Shown here one piece after another: positions 12,380-26,815 of a DNA stretch of 64,000 bases (position 1 is its first letter; every line of letters begins with the position of its first letter). The stretch is from assembly GCA_947044365.1 (NCBI GenBank), contig OX345636.1, forward strand, positions 14,358,615 through 14,422,614, given 5' to 3'. The notes below the pieces were generated by a model, which worked only from the letters and a program-made list of their open reading frames with translations, made no database searches and was not told the origin of the DNA. Source of the DNA: Petrosia ficiformis. Lineage: Eukaryota; Porifera; Demospongiae; Haplosclerida; Petrosiidae. The translations under genes and the position numbers were made by a program.

Positions 12380-13827
12380 TTACAGTTTTAAAGGTACACA
12401 TTATTCAAAATGTTTTCACTGATAGTTTATTTAGCTAAATACGGGTGGTGGAGGGGGCGGAGGGTGGGTAACCCTGGCAGGGTAACTGTAGTTGCTCTCT
12501 GAGAAAGATCGGAGTTTGATAGTGCCTAGAAAGGTAGATTTTATGGTTTCACTGAAAAGCTACAGAATTCAGCTTTTTTCAGCCTCTTGTAACTATAAAA
12601 GTAAATGAATATTCAGAAAACGGCTCTATTTGTTTTCTCAAAATGCATTGTACTTGGTGCACGCCATGATTGGTGGGCGTGGCTTTCGTGGTTTTGCGAT
12701 TGGAAAAATGGAGATTTTATATACGTTTTATCAATTCCAGGACACTATAAAGGTGATTGGAAGATATGAAGGTTGGTATTACATCCAATTTTACTCATAT
12801 TATATTATATTGTATTTTGAAAGTGATTGGAGTCGCATCCGCCCACTCCCTAGTACCACCTTGACTACATACCAAGAGAAACAGTATAAATATTATGCAA
12901 GAATTTTTAACAAGTAAGTATGATAAGTTGTTGAGTTTCAGACACGAGGAAGTCATCATTTAGAACCTTGAAGAAGTACTTCATCAGAGATCTGTGTACA
13001 TAGACTGCAATCAGGCTTACACTTACTTCTTCAGGCCCCAGCTTTCGAGTACACAGAAAGGTTGAGACACTAGTGCCATCAGGAAAGCTAGTCATCACAA
13101 AGCAAATATAGGGATACTTTTTTTCTCAATATATCTTGTTCCCTTTGGAACCCACAAAACACTCACCAACCCAAAGATGTTCAATTCTTTGCTCTCAGTT
13201 GCAAACGCTGCAGCAAAAACTGGTCTGTTGATTACACTACCCTACTAAACTACTTTTTCTCTCCACCAATAGAACCATCCAAAGTTTCCAAACTACTTCC
13301 ACTCTATAGATATGTTCACTCTGTTCTTAAGCTTCTCAGCCCCTAAATCTCCTCCCACTCCTCTGTGCTTGTTAAATCCTTCATCCCTTCTCTTTGTAAT
13401 TCCCTTTTCTCTTCCTTCAAGGATTTTAACTGCTAGACAATTTAAAGCCAGAATAGTTATAATAATTACACATATCCAACTCCTTAATTTAATTTATTAT
13501 TATAATTATTAGATACTCTTCATATTAGTTGTTGTCTATTAAGTGTTTCAATAAATAATAAATAAATTATTATTGAGAAGAAAGCTTTATATCCTTTCGA
13601 TATGATAGTGTGAGAACATCAGCCAATCTCATACAGCATTGTGATATGAGCCAATCTGCTGCCCACCCCTTTTTCAATAAAAGAATGAAAATGATATAGT
13701 TATTGCAACTGTACTACATAATGATTATAGTTATGATAAGCTTAAGTTTAGGATCTAACTACACAGTATTATAAATTCATTACTTGTGTAGAAGTTGATC
13801 ATGACTACAATGTCACTTAACAGTGAC
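12380..13827. other. intergenic stretch downstream of gene B
   Basis: No gene supported. A short motif gcatccgcccactccctagt near 12836 also occurs near 3717, suggesting an interspersed repeat. About 13090-13140 is a stray 3' end of the STPR-element family. Confidence 0.55.
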
Positions 13828-16800
13828 TCATGGTAGTTCATTGTCCTCAATAATATTGATTTCATCAACTGAAGAATCAGACTGTTCTTTACCAATATTT
13901 ATCTACATAGAAGATAAAAAAACAGGAGCCTATAAGTGATAAACCCAGGAGCATTAACTTGCAATACAACTACACTATTCATAATACTAATACTAAAGGT
14001 CATTCATGTTCCTCTTGACCTCAGAGCGCGAGACTTTAAGTGCATACTCAGATTTTAGCGCATATTGTTTTAACTAAAACAAGACTACTGTATATTAACA
14101 AACGCAAAACAAAACAACATTACCATAGTATTTTTCACAGCAAGTTGAGATTCCAAATCCTTAATTCTTGCTTTAAGACTGGCCACATTCTCAGGATACT
14201 CTCCTGTAAGATCTCCAGCACTACGTTGAAGTTGAAAATTATGAGTATCCCTATTGGAATTGTTTGAAGCTGTTGGAATTGCCTTATCAAACAACTTCTC
14301 TCCATTCGGATCAGTATAGAGACTCACCATCTGAAAAAAGAAAGGTATACTTAATTCCATATTATTATGAAGGGGGGTAAATAGTCTCACGTAGCCACAC
14401 ACATGCAACCTACTACAAAGGGTTTGGTAGACATCAATTAATACTGGGCAATAATTATCCATCATGTGGGTGTGAAAATCTAACCAATAATTACATTTTC
14501 TAGAATTCCAAGAAGAGGGGAACATCTCAGAAAACCGTGGATACTATAATCATTTTTGCTAATAGCAGAATGTTTTGAGATACACATGGTGATAATCACA
14601 TTCAAAAGCACTAAATATACTCCTACATTTGTACACTTATATACCACCTGTCAGATACTTATCACCTTATCTATTAGTACTTAGAAGAAATCGATGTATA
14701 CCAGACCATTCTTTTGTAGTAGGATGGGTCTGGCTATGCATGCCATGGGACTAGGGGATGAACCCCACTTTCAAATTAATGATATTCTGATCAAAATATA
14801 TATTATACTCATGCAATGTTGTTGTATATATATATACAGCAAGTTAGTTACATGTAAATTCCATGTAATGCATTATATTACTAACTACTTACTTAAATTG
14901 TGGAAGTGCATATGTTTAATGATAAAATAACATGTAAATAAATTTCCACACTTTATAAGATCATCATACATGATTAAAGTCATCATTAAACACTCCAACA
15001 TTTAAAACTCTCTTTTTAAAACTCAGTGTACAGGCCTGATTACTATAAACAAAGTGTTGAGAGATATAGTATATATGGGCACCATTGATGAGCTCTTTGG
15101 GCTGAGTGTTTTTGATAAGTTCATATGGTATGAACTTATCAAACATTCTGTTAGTTTGTTCTTTACACAAGACATAAGGTTTGCTCTATCATACACATGT
15201 AAGCACTCAATCTGTGAAATTTTCAATTGAATGCTTATGTTTAAATTAAATGCACACTACTTAGCTTTGTTGTACAGAAAGTGCACCAAATTCATTATCT
15301 ACGAAGACCAATATACACTCTACCAGGATACCAAATTTTGTTTGTTTCCTATGCAATATAGCCCATTACCGAGGCTTTAAATGTAATTGATTGATCTAAC
15401 ATTCAAAAATTAAGAAGGAGGAGAGTATAATTATATTTACCTTAGGTATAAATAGTACTCCAAGAAAAAGAGATGCCTCAATCAACAGAGCAAGACCAAA
15501 TAGAGCAGCATACACATCATGATAATGCTCAAGAGCAAATTCTGTCACTACTAAAAGCACTAGTATAATACTATTAAAATATATTATAGCAGTTATCTCT
15601 TTGGAGTCATTAAGAGCTTTAACATTAACTCTACGAGTGTGAAAGGCCATGAATATGGCAATCACTTGTAGAGATCCTTTGTAGGCAAATGAAATCCCCA
15701 ACCATATCAAAGATTTGTTTCTGGTACAAATGAAGACATGATTTTCATTTGTGATGCCATCACTCTGATGAAAGAAGAGAAAGAGAAAGACTACAAGTGT
15801 TGTGATACATATTGTCTGTCTGTTTGTCTTCTATGTTGGCAGGGTTTCATACAGCAAGGGGGGCAGGAAGTTCCTTCTTGAATCCCCCTCCTCTGCCCCT
15901 GCATTTCAGACCAAATTTGCTTCTACATTCAACAACATCTAAGAAGCCAGAAGATACTTCAGAGAACCCAAATTTCAAAGAAGGAGCATACTTCAAGACT
16001 CCACTAGGAGCAGCACGCTTTGAATTATCAATTGTTTCTCCTCCCTGACAACAACCTTGTATAAAACCCTGATTGGTGTAATTCCTATCCTTTTCAGAAG
16101 CTTTTTCCACATGCAAATCTTTCAATCCCTCAGTATCTCCCTTACTATACAACTACATACCAATTATGATGACACTCTATCCATTTACTCATCTTTCTAT
16201 CCATTGATTCGTCTATCCGTCTGTCAATTGTTGGTCCATCTGTCCATCCCTCCTTCCACCCATCCATCTATCCATCCATCTGTTCATCTGTCCATCCATC
16301 CGTCCATCTGTCTATCCATCCATCTCTCTGTCTTTCCCTCCATCCGTCTGTCTGTTTGTCCATTCATCCATCCATCTACATACTGTGATAGTGATTTCAT
16401 GTTCAATATCAATGGTATCAACAGTTGTTAATCTTGAATCTGGTATGGACGTTCCAATGAGTAGAATTAACAAATCAATTGTCACAACAATCAAAATGAC
16501 AATAAGAAGAATCCAATCTTTGATAGCCTGAATATAGTTAGTAAAACATAAACATTATAAAGGTCACATTTCTAATGATCATCTAATGAATTCCAACAGC
16601 CCGTTATATTTATGAACATTTCTACTCTTCATACTGTTTAAAGGTTTTTATACACATTTTTTTCAATGTCTTTCAGCTATAACAGCTAAAGGTCATTTAC
16701 GTTCATCATGACCTCAAAAACATTTCATAACTTTAGTTTGAAATGACCAACAATTTTTATGGCCTGTAGGGCCATCCCTATGATTGCTTTCCACGGGGTT

Positions 16801-19799
16801 TAATGTATATATATTATATATTTATATTCTTGTGTCCACTTGCGCGAGTATACGTTGTATACGTAGTTAAGAAAGTTGCGTCATTCCCGGGGGCTCGGTC
16901 AATTGAAGGGCGTGGCGCGTAAAAGAACGCACACTCGAGCTCAGGCTAAGTTGCTTACGTAGAAACTGGAACTAATAGCTAGCTATTCTGCCTGAAATAT
17001 ATTCCTAAAGTTCTACAAGGTCCTTTAAAAGGTTAGGAGAGTAGATAATGAAAATAATAACTATAATAGGCTGTTGTGTTTCAGGCATGATAAAGTCATG
17101 ATTACTGAATGCTGGACACCACAAAGCAATCATAGGGATACTTTTTTCTCTATATACACTTGTTTATATAATTATCCTTTCTGTTCTTTTTTGTGTATGT
17201 CACATTTCAACCGTTGCTTCATTTTTGAGTTACAGTATAGTCAAGTGTTATATAATTATCCTTTCTGTTCTTGACATTAAACTATATAAAACTAATGACA
17301 TTAAACTATATAAGTTATCACATCCTAACTTTAGGGTCATAGTGAATGTGAACATACTTTAGCTTATCATTATTACTATTATTATTTTATCATTACATGT
17401 ATTATTAGATTTAAATCTCTTTGTCTGTATGCTATTGTTGTTTATTATGGTTCATAAGGCCATCCAATGATTGCTTTACACTTTGGTAAATCTATATTTA
17501 TAAACATTTTTGTGTCACAGATGTGTTGCATACATGTACATGTAGTTAGTTAAGGAAGTTGTGTCTTTCCAGGGTCTCGGATCACAAACGAATGCATGCT
17601 TGTACAGGAAGAAAGTTGTTTGTAGCTTATGTAAAAATTAGTTGTCCTAGCCAAGATATATTCCATCAGTTTCAGACATGAGAATATCAGCCATAATTAG
17701 TAAATGATGCATTCCTACAAATATTATATACAGTATTTGTATGTTGATCATACCTTCTTTTTAGCAGTGGGGTTATTGAAGATGTAGTAAATCCTCCATG
17801 TTTTAGAAAGAATGACGGCAAAACATAATGTGTAACCAGTAGAGAAAACCCATATACGAAACTGTGAGATGAAATGAAACATTATCATAAAATGATAAGC
17901 ACCTGCACGTACATGTAAGCAATCATTTAATATGTTTAATAATTTGTGCTCTTAAAAGAGAAAGTCAATCTTATAAAAATTATTCATTTTACGTATATGA
18001 AACAAGTACTCTGAATAAGTACAAGTGGAACACAACTGAGATGAAAACACTTCATTAGTATAGTCTCTACATTTTATTTCCAAATTTCATTCAACAAGCA
18101 TTTTATCAAAATTCTTTTCATGTATAGTAGTGCACAGACAATAAAAAAACCCACCAAACAGTAGCTGGAGTAATATGTAGTGTTGTTGATACTATACTGT
18201 TGTAGTGCACTCACAACACTGCATGTGTACCATTTACATGCAGCATGCTAAATGTTGAACACAAGATGCAAGCAGCATTTTTGTGCGAGATAATACTAAG
18301 AATTTCTAGTCCGCATAACACCTCCCCTAACAAAGCCTGTATGAAACCCTGCATATCATAGTACACAGTGTATAATCTTACATTGCATATAAATGTCTCC
18401 AGGTCTTGTCGATCAAATGAGTTCACAGAATACACATACAAGTAAACACAAGTATACAAGAGAACTGATCCCACTATTATAAGATAATTCAGATTTGGAC
18501 TGGTAAGTTTAACAATCCTATACAACAAATGAATAATAAATATTCAATAATTATTATTAGATTATTTAGTAGAGTGTCTCTTTTGTGTTCGTTGTATACA
18601 TTACTGAAACTTTTATTAAACACAATACTATATATAGACTATTTTTTCCCTCTCTAAAATCATGATAATTTTTATACTAATAATTTAAAGGAATACATCT
18701 CTTTCTAGATTATTCTTATATGTTATCCATACACAATAAAAATGGTGTTTGCTGTGAAGATAATAGTAATGGAGTGGGCAAAAGATGGTATTTTTATTAA
18801 CACTGATTTCCCCCCACAAACTAAAACTCCCATTGAAAACATATATGTAGTATATGTTGATAAAATACAGAAACAGTAATCATTTCTACTGCCAGTGCAG
18901 TACAGTATGTACATGTACATAATTATACTGTCATGTACTGTGACTTATGTTTATATGTACATGTACATCTACTATCCATCTTACACTAAATACACGTACA
19001 TGTATATATAGTACAATACCATTATAATTTATTGTATTACTTACTTTCTTTTTCTGAAGACAATGTTAAATACAAGACAGACACCAGCAAAGATCATTCC
19101 AAAAGAAGCCATTATGTAGTATATAATTTGAAGAAAAAGATTGTTTGGATGAATGGTTTGCACAACTAACCCATCATAAGGTACACCATCTAAAAGAATG
19201 GATAATAATATAATATACAAGGATATTAATATCATTTAATATTACAATTACAAATATAAGGGACATTAGAATTCATACACTTCTGAAACCTATCAAATGT
19301 GCCTGAATATGGGAACCATGCAGGCTTGTCACTCACAATAATGTACACTAAATACTATTTAAATTTGGTATCATGGGAGAGCAACTATGTTTCTCTTAGA
19401 TACCACATTGATTGTTTTGTGCTAAATAAATTTGAAAGTAAATTTGATTTTAACAGCTGCTATTTGTGATTTTGAACAGAAAGCCAATGAAAATTACTAT
19501 CAAGGTGAAATTACCGTATGCTTCTTATATATGTATATTATATAGTATGCTAATAGGTCCTATATACAACATATAGGACCTGAGTTGGTGTCCGAAGAGG
19601 TGATATAGTCTGAGCCTGCGAGGGCTATATCACATCTGAGGACACCAACTCAGGTCCTATATTTTGTATATAGGACCTATTAGCATACTATATACAATAT
19701 ATTGTATGATGGTGACATCTCCTGCATAGTATGCACATAGAAGGTCTATATAGGACTAACCACATCAAAGAGATGATGTCACCATCACTCTATATATAT

Positions 19800-19849
<50 letters not shown>

Positions 19850-22800
19850 ATAGGTATATATATACCAAAGTTAGGCATCTTCTTTGCACAATGCAATACC
19901 ATGCATTTAAATGCAAAAAAGTAACTGATCAAACATATATAATTATATATATGTAATTTAGTATGAAACAGTAGTTCAACATGTCTATACAGGTCTTAAT
20001 GTCTATACAGGTGATTAATCATATTCAGGGATGTTGTATATGAATGTATAATATATAATACTAGTGAAATACCAACATTGGGGGGCAAGGGCAAGCCTGT
20101 TTGTAAAAAAAAGATAACGAGTAGAGTTGAACCAGCTCTTTGGTAGCAGTATTCTATCGTCTAGCTCTATTAGTAGCACAGCTCCAAAGTATCTATTGTT
20201 CTATGTTTGCTTTCACCAATCAATAATAACCAAATGTTTCGGTAGTTATACAACTACCTTCATCAGTGGTATAATAATAATTACAAAAACATTCTACTAT
20301 TTACACTACATTAGACTGTACAAGACACCAAGGAGCATGCATGAGGTCACACGCACTGTTCTGTGTTGCACGCATTTGGTTGTGTGTCAAACTTGTGACT
20401 GGATTGCAGTTGCAGTGTCAGGTAGGCATCAGGCAGTAGTCCTTTTTCTCTATTCAGAGCATTTTCCTCTTTGTGTATGTGCCAAGACTCCATTGTACAT
20501 CAAGGATGTGTGAAAGCATGTTGATCGATTACTGTGGTGTTGTCCCAATCAATTATGTGGTTGGTAGAGATTTCATGCTCAGCAAAGGCACTATTGTTTA
20601 CATTAAATGTGCGGACAGCTCTTTGATGTTCTTTTACACGTTGTGCAAGAGTTTTTCCTGTCTGCCCGATGTACAACTTGGAACGATCAGAACAAGGAAT
20701 CTTGTAAACAACTCCTGCTTGTTGGTGAGCTGGGACAGGGTCCTTAGGGTGACACAAGATTTGTCTGAGAGTCCTGGTCAGTCTGAAATATGTCTGGATG
20801 TTTAAGGGTTGTAGTACCCTTTGGATAGCTTCTGATGGTCCTTTCAGGTATGGAAGAGTGAGGGTAGTAAGCCCTTCTGTTTCTGGTGGATAAGTTGGAC
20901 GTGGTCTTGGGAGACAACTAGAGTGAATAAATACCCATTATCCTGAAGTGCTTTGGATACATGGAGCTCTTCGATAGATTTTAACGATGGACAGGAGAAC
21001 AATGATTCAGCACTAGAAAACAGTTTACGAACAACAGATTGGTTGTGTGACTGAGGATGGTGTGAGTTAAAGTGAAGGTATATACTGATCCGTGTGAGTT
21101 GATTTCCTGAAAATAGAGGTCAATATGGAACCGTCGTCTTGTCTGTTGAGGAGAATGTCGAGGAATGGAAGTTGATCGTTCTGTTCAATTTCGTACGTAA
21201 ATTGGATTGATGGCTAGATACTGTTAAGATGTTGGTGAAACTCTTCAATTTTGCAGGGCTGGATAGCAGTGCAAGTATCATCAGCATATCTCTTCCGGAA
21301 CGGTAAAGGAGTCCTGAAAGTTGAAAGAGCTCTTTGTTCTATATCTTCCATCACTAGATTGGCAATTGTGATGGACACTGGAGAGCCCATAGATGTTCCA
21401 TGGACCTGCTGGTAGACAACATTCTGAAATTGCATGTACGTTGCATTCAAACACAAATCAAGTAAAGAAATGATGAGCAAGATCAATAGATACACTTGTA
21501 AACAGAGACACCACATCAATACTTCATCATCTTTTAGTTCTTGGTTAATGATGAACTAAGCAAACTCACGGGAGTTACAGACATATGACAAGGTCTTACC
21601 AACGAATGGAGAGAGGAGACTGGAGAGATTTTTGATAACTGATAGGTAGGAGATGTGTAAAAGGAGACAATGGGACGAAGAGGGACATCTTGCTTGTAAA
21701 CCTTTGGTAGACCATAAATTCTGGGAGTCAATCCAGAAGAACTCATAAGCTGATGGTATTCTTTTTCTGTCTGTCCTTACATCTGATTTTCTCTTTCTCC
21801 TGTACATTGTTACAATATGCAGTGAAAAAAAGGAAGTGTGATAGATGAAGCACAAACTCCATTTGTCTTTTCTGGAAAAAGAGGTCTTGACCAAGCCTAC
21901 GTTTAGAGACAAAACCATCATGGATACGAGCAGAGAGAAACTTGAAGGCACAGTCTTGTGCAATTCTGTAACCCAAAGCTGTCCTGACTGGTGGTTATAT
22001 CTGGATGGTAGAAAATGATATCGACAATATCTTTGATTAAAGATGATATGAAGTTTTCTTGAGAGTCTTTATGTAGATACGTAGTAGCTGGATTATCTGT
22101 AATCCATATATGCACTTAACAATATTGAAAAGTCCTGAATTATTGGGTAGTTTAATATCCATTGCATGTTCTATGTTTGCTTTCACCAATCAATAATTGT
22201 TTTTATAATAACCAAATGTTTCGGTAGTTATACAACTACCTTCATCAGTGGTATAATAATAATTACAAAAAACATTCTACTATTTATACTACATTAGGCT
22301 GTACAAGATACTAAGAAGCATGCATGATGTTGTAGAGTCACATGCACTGTTCTGTGTCACACGCATTTGGTTGGGTGTCAAACTTGTGACTGGATTGCAA
22401 TGTCAGGTAGACATCAAAGTATATAAACAAACAAACTAAAGATAGTTGAGCAGGAATCAAACCAGGTACCCCTCAGTTCCAAAGTGTACAAACAAACAAA
22501 CTAAAGATAGTTGAGCAGGAGTCAAACTAAGAATCCTCAGTTCCAAAGTGTACAAACAAACAAACTAAAGATAGCTGAACAGAAATCAAACCAGGTACCC
22601 TCAGTTCCAAAGTGTAAATGGGGCTTGCTCAGGCCTGCCACAATTATCATAATCATTTACTATTGGTGTCCTTACCTTCCCAAAGTGTATACACATTCTC
22701 CTCTGTTTTGAATGAGACAATATTGTTATTTTCACTGAGATGAACATAAGCGACCGTCTGTCTCTCAATGTAACCTTCATCTAAAATACATGTAAATTAT

Positions 22801-25800
22801 CAAAATCAGTTAAGATACACACACACACACACACACACTATATTACTACATGTACATGTATATAATAATGTTGTTTAGTTTGAAATAATAATAACCACTT
22901 TTAGTTATAGTATTTCTAGTTTCTTTTAGTTTATTTGTGGGAGAAGGTCCCTTTCTGAACCTTAGGTGAAACACAGGATGAGTAGTCTCAGGAAGACATA
23001 CAATGTAAAATAAAATTATTATTTTTATGCCCCACATGTACATGTATAATTGAAATGCTGAGAACCATAGCAGCAGATAAAAATTACACAAATAAAAAAA
23101 ATGTTTCATTATTTGGTAGTGGGATATATATTCAGATAGAGCACCCATTAGTTCCAGGTAGTGTTGTTTTAGTTTGACAGAAATGACTACTTTTAGTTAT
23201 AGTTATAGTATGACTAGTTTAGCAAATGTTTAGTTTAGTTAAAGTTTAATTAATAATATTAGGCTTACTAAAAGGGGTTTAGTTGTAGTTAACTAACTAA
23301 AAGTATCCATTATTGGCAAATTTTCATTTAGTTAGTTATAATTGTTACAATAGACTTGTAATTTAGTTATAGTTTAGTTAACTAAAAGTCACAATGCCTT
23401 ACTAAAAGGGGTTTTAGTTTTAGTTATAGTTAACTGAAACAACACTAGAACTTCCAGGTTCTATATAAGCTACAATCATCTTTCTTCTTGCTGGTATGTA
23501 GAGCTTGATTGCACATTCCATTACATGCAATGCCCATTAATTAACTGAGGCCCCAAGATTAACGCAACTTACTTAACTACATGTAAATGTAGGTATGCAA
23601 CACATACGCATATATGACTCAAGAATAATAATATACATTGTATATACATTCGTGGAAAGCAATCATAGGAATGGCCCTGTGGGCTATAAATAAGTATCAC
23701 TATTATTGATTTGTGGTGTCATCACTCAATAATCATGGCTAACTTTCTTATGTCTGAAACGTAACAGGCTATTATAGTTATTATTTTGATTATCCACTTT
23801 TGCAACTTACTTAACTTAGCAAGTACGTGATCATAAAAATATTTGCATTGTAGATTCAACCCTGTGGAATGCAGTCATAGTAAGAAGGGTGGAAAAACAA
23901 GTAACTATAATACATGTAGGTTGTTGAGTTTCATGAGGAAGTTAGCCAAGATTGAGCCCACTGTTGGATATTTTGACCTATTTTCACCACTCTTGTCCCT
24001 GCTCCCATATACTTTGTATACAGTTTAGTTCAGTTTACTGGACATTCCCTACAATGTAGTAATGATTACATCAAAAGCAATCATAGGGACACGTTTTTCA
24101 TCATGCAGATAGTTATATCATATTTTATTGCTTACATAATTCTCTGAATTGCCTCAGAAGATATATATTGTCCAGTCTATCTCCACCTTCAAACACAATA
24201 TCACCCTGTTAATGAGAAAGAGACAATTATTATACACTAGTGTATAATAATGATCAGTTTGTAGTATGACAGGGTTGTCAAAATTTTAGTTATAGGAATA
24301 ATTGATTAATTAAATAATATTAGGTTTACTTAAAGGTTTTTAGTTTTAGTTAAGTTATGAAACATTATTAGTACAGAACTTTTGCTTAAATTCTTGAACT
24401 TAAATGCTCATAAATCAGATGGAAAACACAGCTATATGTACATGTAAATTAGGTATCCAGGAAGAGCAACTACATGTACATGTAGATTAGGTATCCAGGA
24501 AGAGCAACTACATGTACATGTAGATTAGGTATCCAGGAAGAACAACTACATGCACATGTGGATTAGGTATCAAGGAAGAGCAACTACATGTACATGTATT
24601 TTAGGTATCAAGGAAGAGCAACTACATGTACACGTAGATTAGGTATCCAGGAAAAATAACTACATGTACATGTAGATTAGGTATTCGGGAAGAGCAACTA
24701 CATGTACATATATATTGCTCCTCCTATATGTAGATAGCCAATAACTAATTTTGTTATGCTGTTCTACAAATATTCAATCAATAAGCATTTAAAAGTAGTT
24801 AAATTATTATATCCTAATGATCCATTTCCTCAACACATGGTCGTTTAAAACACAACACACTCAAATAAACTCACAGTGATACCAGTAAACATGACTTCAT
24901 CATAACTCTTTCTCATGATACAACCAAGCTTTTCATTACCATAATCAAACATCTCCAGAGGAACCAATTCACCATATAAATGTTCACACCCACTATCATT
25001 ACCAGCTGTAATTTTCTTTGATGCAATATCGAGTCCAATCGCTATTGACCACATGGCATCATAAGCCACACCCACTATAGTAAGTGGATTGTATTCCTGG
25101 TATCGTGGTTGTTGTAACAGTTCTTCATAACCATTGAGAAAACTTGTAGCATTCTGTGGAAATGAAAATCAGAGCATTTGATAATATATAGCAGTGGATC
25201 GGATCATCACACAGTACAGTAAACTCTTAAGATGTGGTGGAGAAAAAGAGCCTGCCCAGGCTCAGCCTGGATTCAACTGTTGCGCATACACTAATTAACA
25301 TGCAAAACAACACGTGGTCACTAAACTGAGGGTGTGTTAGTTTGTAGTGCATGCATATAATAACATGGCCAAGATCTGCTCCTAGTTTGAAACAAGATCA
25401 GGAGACACAGGAGCTATATGCGAACAAGAATTGCTTGATTGAAACAACTAGCTATATTGATTATACTACCTATAAATAATAGTTAAAATAATTTCTTGGT
25501 ATTGTCTACTATTGTAGTACACCATGTTACTCTAATCTTTTACACATTATTAATTAAGTTAAAATAGGTCAAAATGTTTGGTTGTCAGTTCACTATTTAC
25601 ATAACTCTCATCATTACAACACCTCTGAATGTACTATACCGTACTGTACTCAACCACATACAAAGTACATGTACATGTAAATGGGAAGAACGACAAGAGT
25701 GGTAATAGACCAAAATGTTTGGTAGTCACCTCACCGTTATTTCTACTTATTGTACTGTATAATTTACTGTACTGTCCTGTACATGTGTATGTACATGTAC

Positions 25801-26783
25801 TATAATGCACTCTAATGTAATGCACTGTACTGCATTGTACATGTGTATGTCCTGTACTCTATGTACTCTACTGTACTATACTATACTATACTGTACTGTA
25901 CTGTACTGTAGCTATGCTATACTGCACAGAGCTGTACAGTATTTCACTGTATAGTATCATACTGTTACACTAACTATTCCCTCATAAAAAGGATGTTTGT
26001 ATGCTGCTCACATCTAGTGGCCAAATTCTAGTGTGCTGCATGACATGCAGATACAGTGTATGTGTGGATACAGTAGAATATGAGAAGATTAGAGCAGCAT
26101 ACATATATATGCAAAAAAGAACATCAGCCAATATTTACTGTCCAGCACACATCCTGCACATGTATATAATCATAATCATAATATAATCATAACCTGCATG
26201 CATGTTGCTTTATATTTTTGTGAAAGATTGTACATGCACTACAACAAAATTATTAAAAATTCAGTATAATTATTACCTCTCCTGACAAAGTATCAAATAT
26301 ACCATCTTCATCAACTATAATTCCACTTGGAAGAACAGCAAGACTTCCATAGATAGCTTTAGCTACTAACTGGTGAGGACAAGAGGAGTTAATTCCTGTT
26401 ACCTCTGTCCACCATTCAGCTGGCAAACTTCCAGAAGTGAACCAAACATAGTCTGGAAAAACTAAACCTCTGTGGTATGCCTACATGAATGATAAATGGT
26501 AGAAAATAAACATAATTATACATGTCACAGTATCCAGAAAGATTTCAGCTTTTCTAGCACCTCTAGTAATGCCACAACAGAGCAAAGCAAGATAATATGG
26601 AGAAAAGTATCCCTATGGTTGCTTTGTGCAAATAATGGTTGCTGAACAAAACATAATACACTGTAAAAATGAATTTGTTATTTTAACAGACCAGTTGTTA
26701 CCTCAGTTGCATGTACATTTATAGTATATAGTTATAAACATGAAATACGAGGATAATTAACATTTTATCTGGTTATAATATAG

Positions 26784-26815
<32 letters not shown>

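Larger units (their letters stand above)
20197..22417 (-). mobile_element. Penelope-like retroelement with paired pLTR-type repeats, in intron 9 of gene B
   Basis: Direct repeats at 20197-20431 and 22168-22417 (tgttctatgtttgctttcac at each start) flank a decayed minus-strand coding region. The right copy has a small insertion and point differences. Penelope-like elements typically have such partial LTRs. The insertion sits between exons 9 and 10 of gene B, in the same orientation as the gene. Confidence 0.75.

Noticed and set aside
12630..12917. 95-residue ORF starting MFSQNALYLV
   Set aside because: No domain, repeat-derived surroundings, tyrosine-rich tail from AT-rich DNA.
16312..16494. 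60-residue minus ORF starting [11 protein letters not shown]
   Set aside because: Its first half is gene B exon 13; the rest is read-through into simple repeat.
24437..24715. CRISPR array
   Set aside because: Units are continuous 38-bp repeats without unique spacers in an animal intron.
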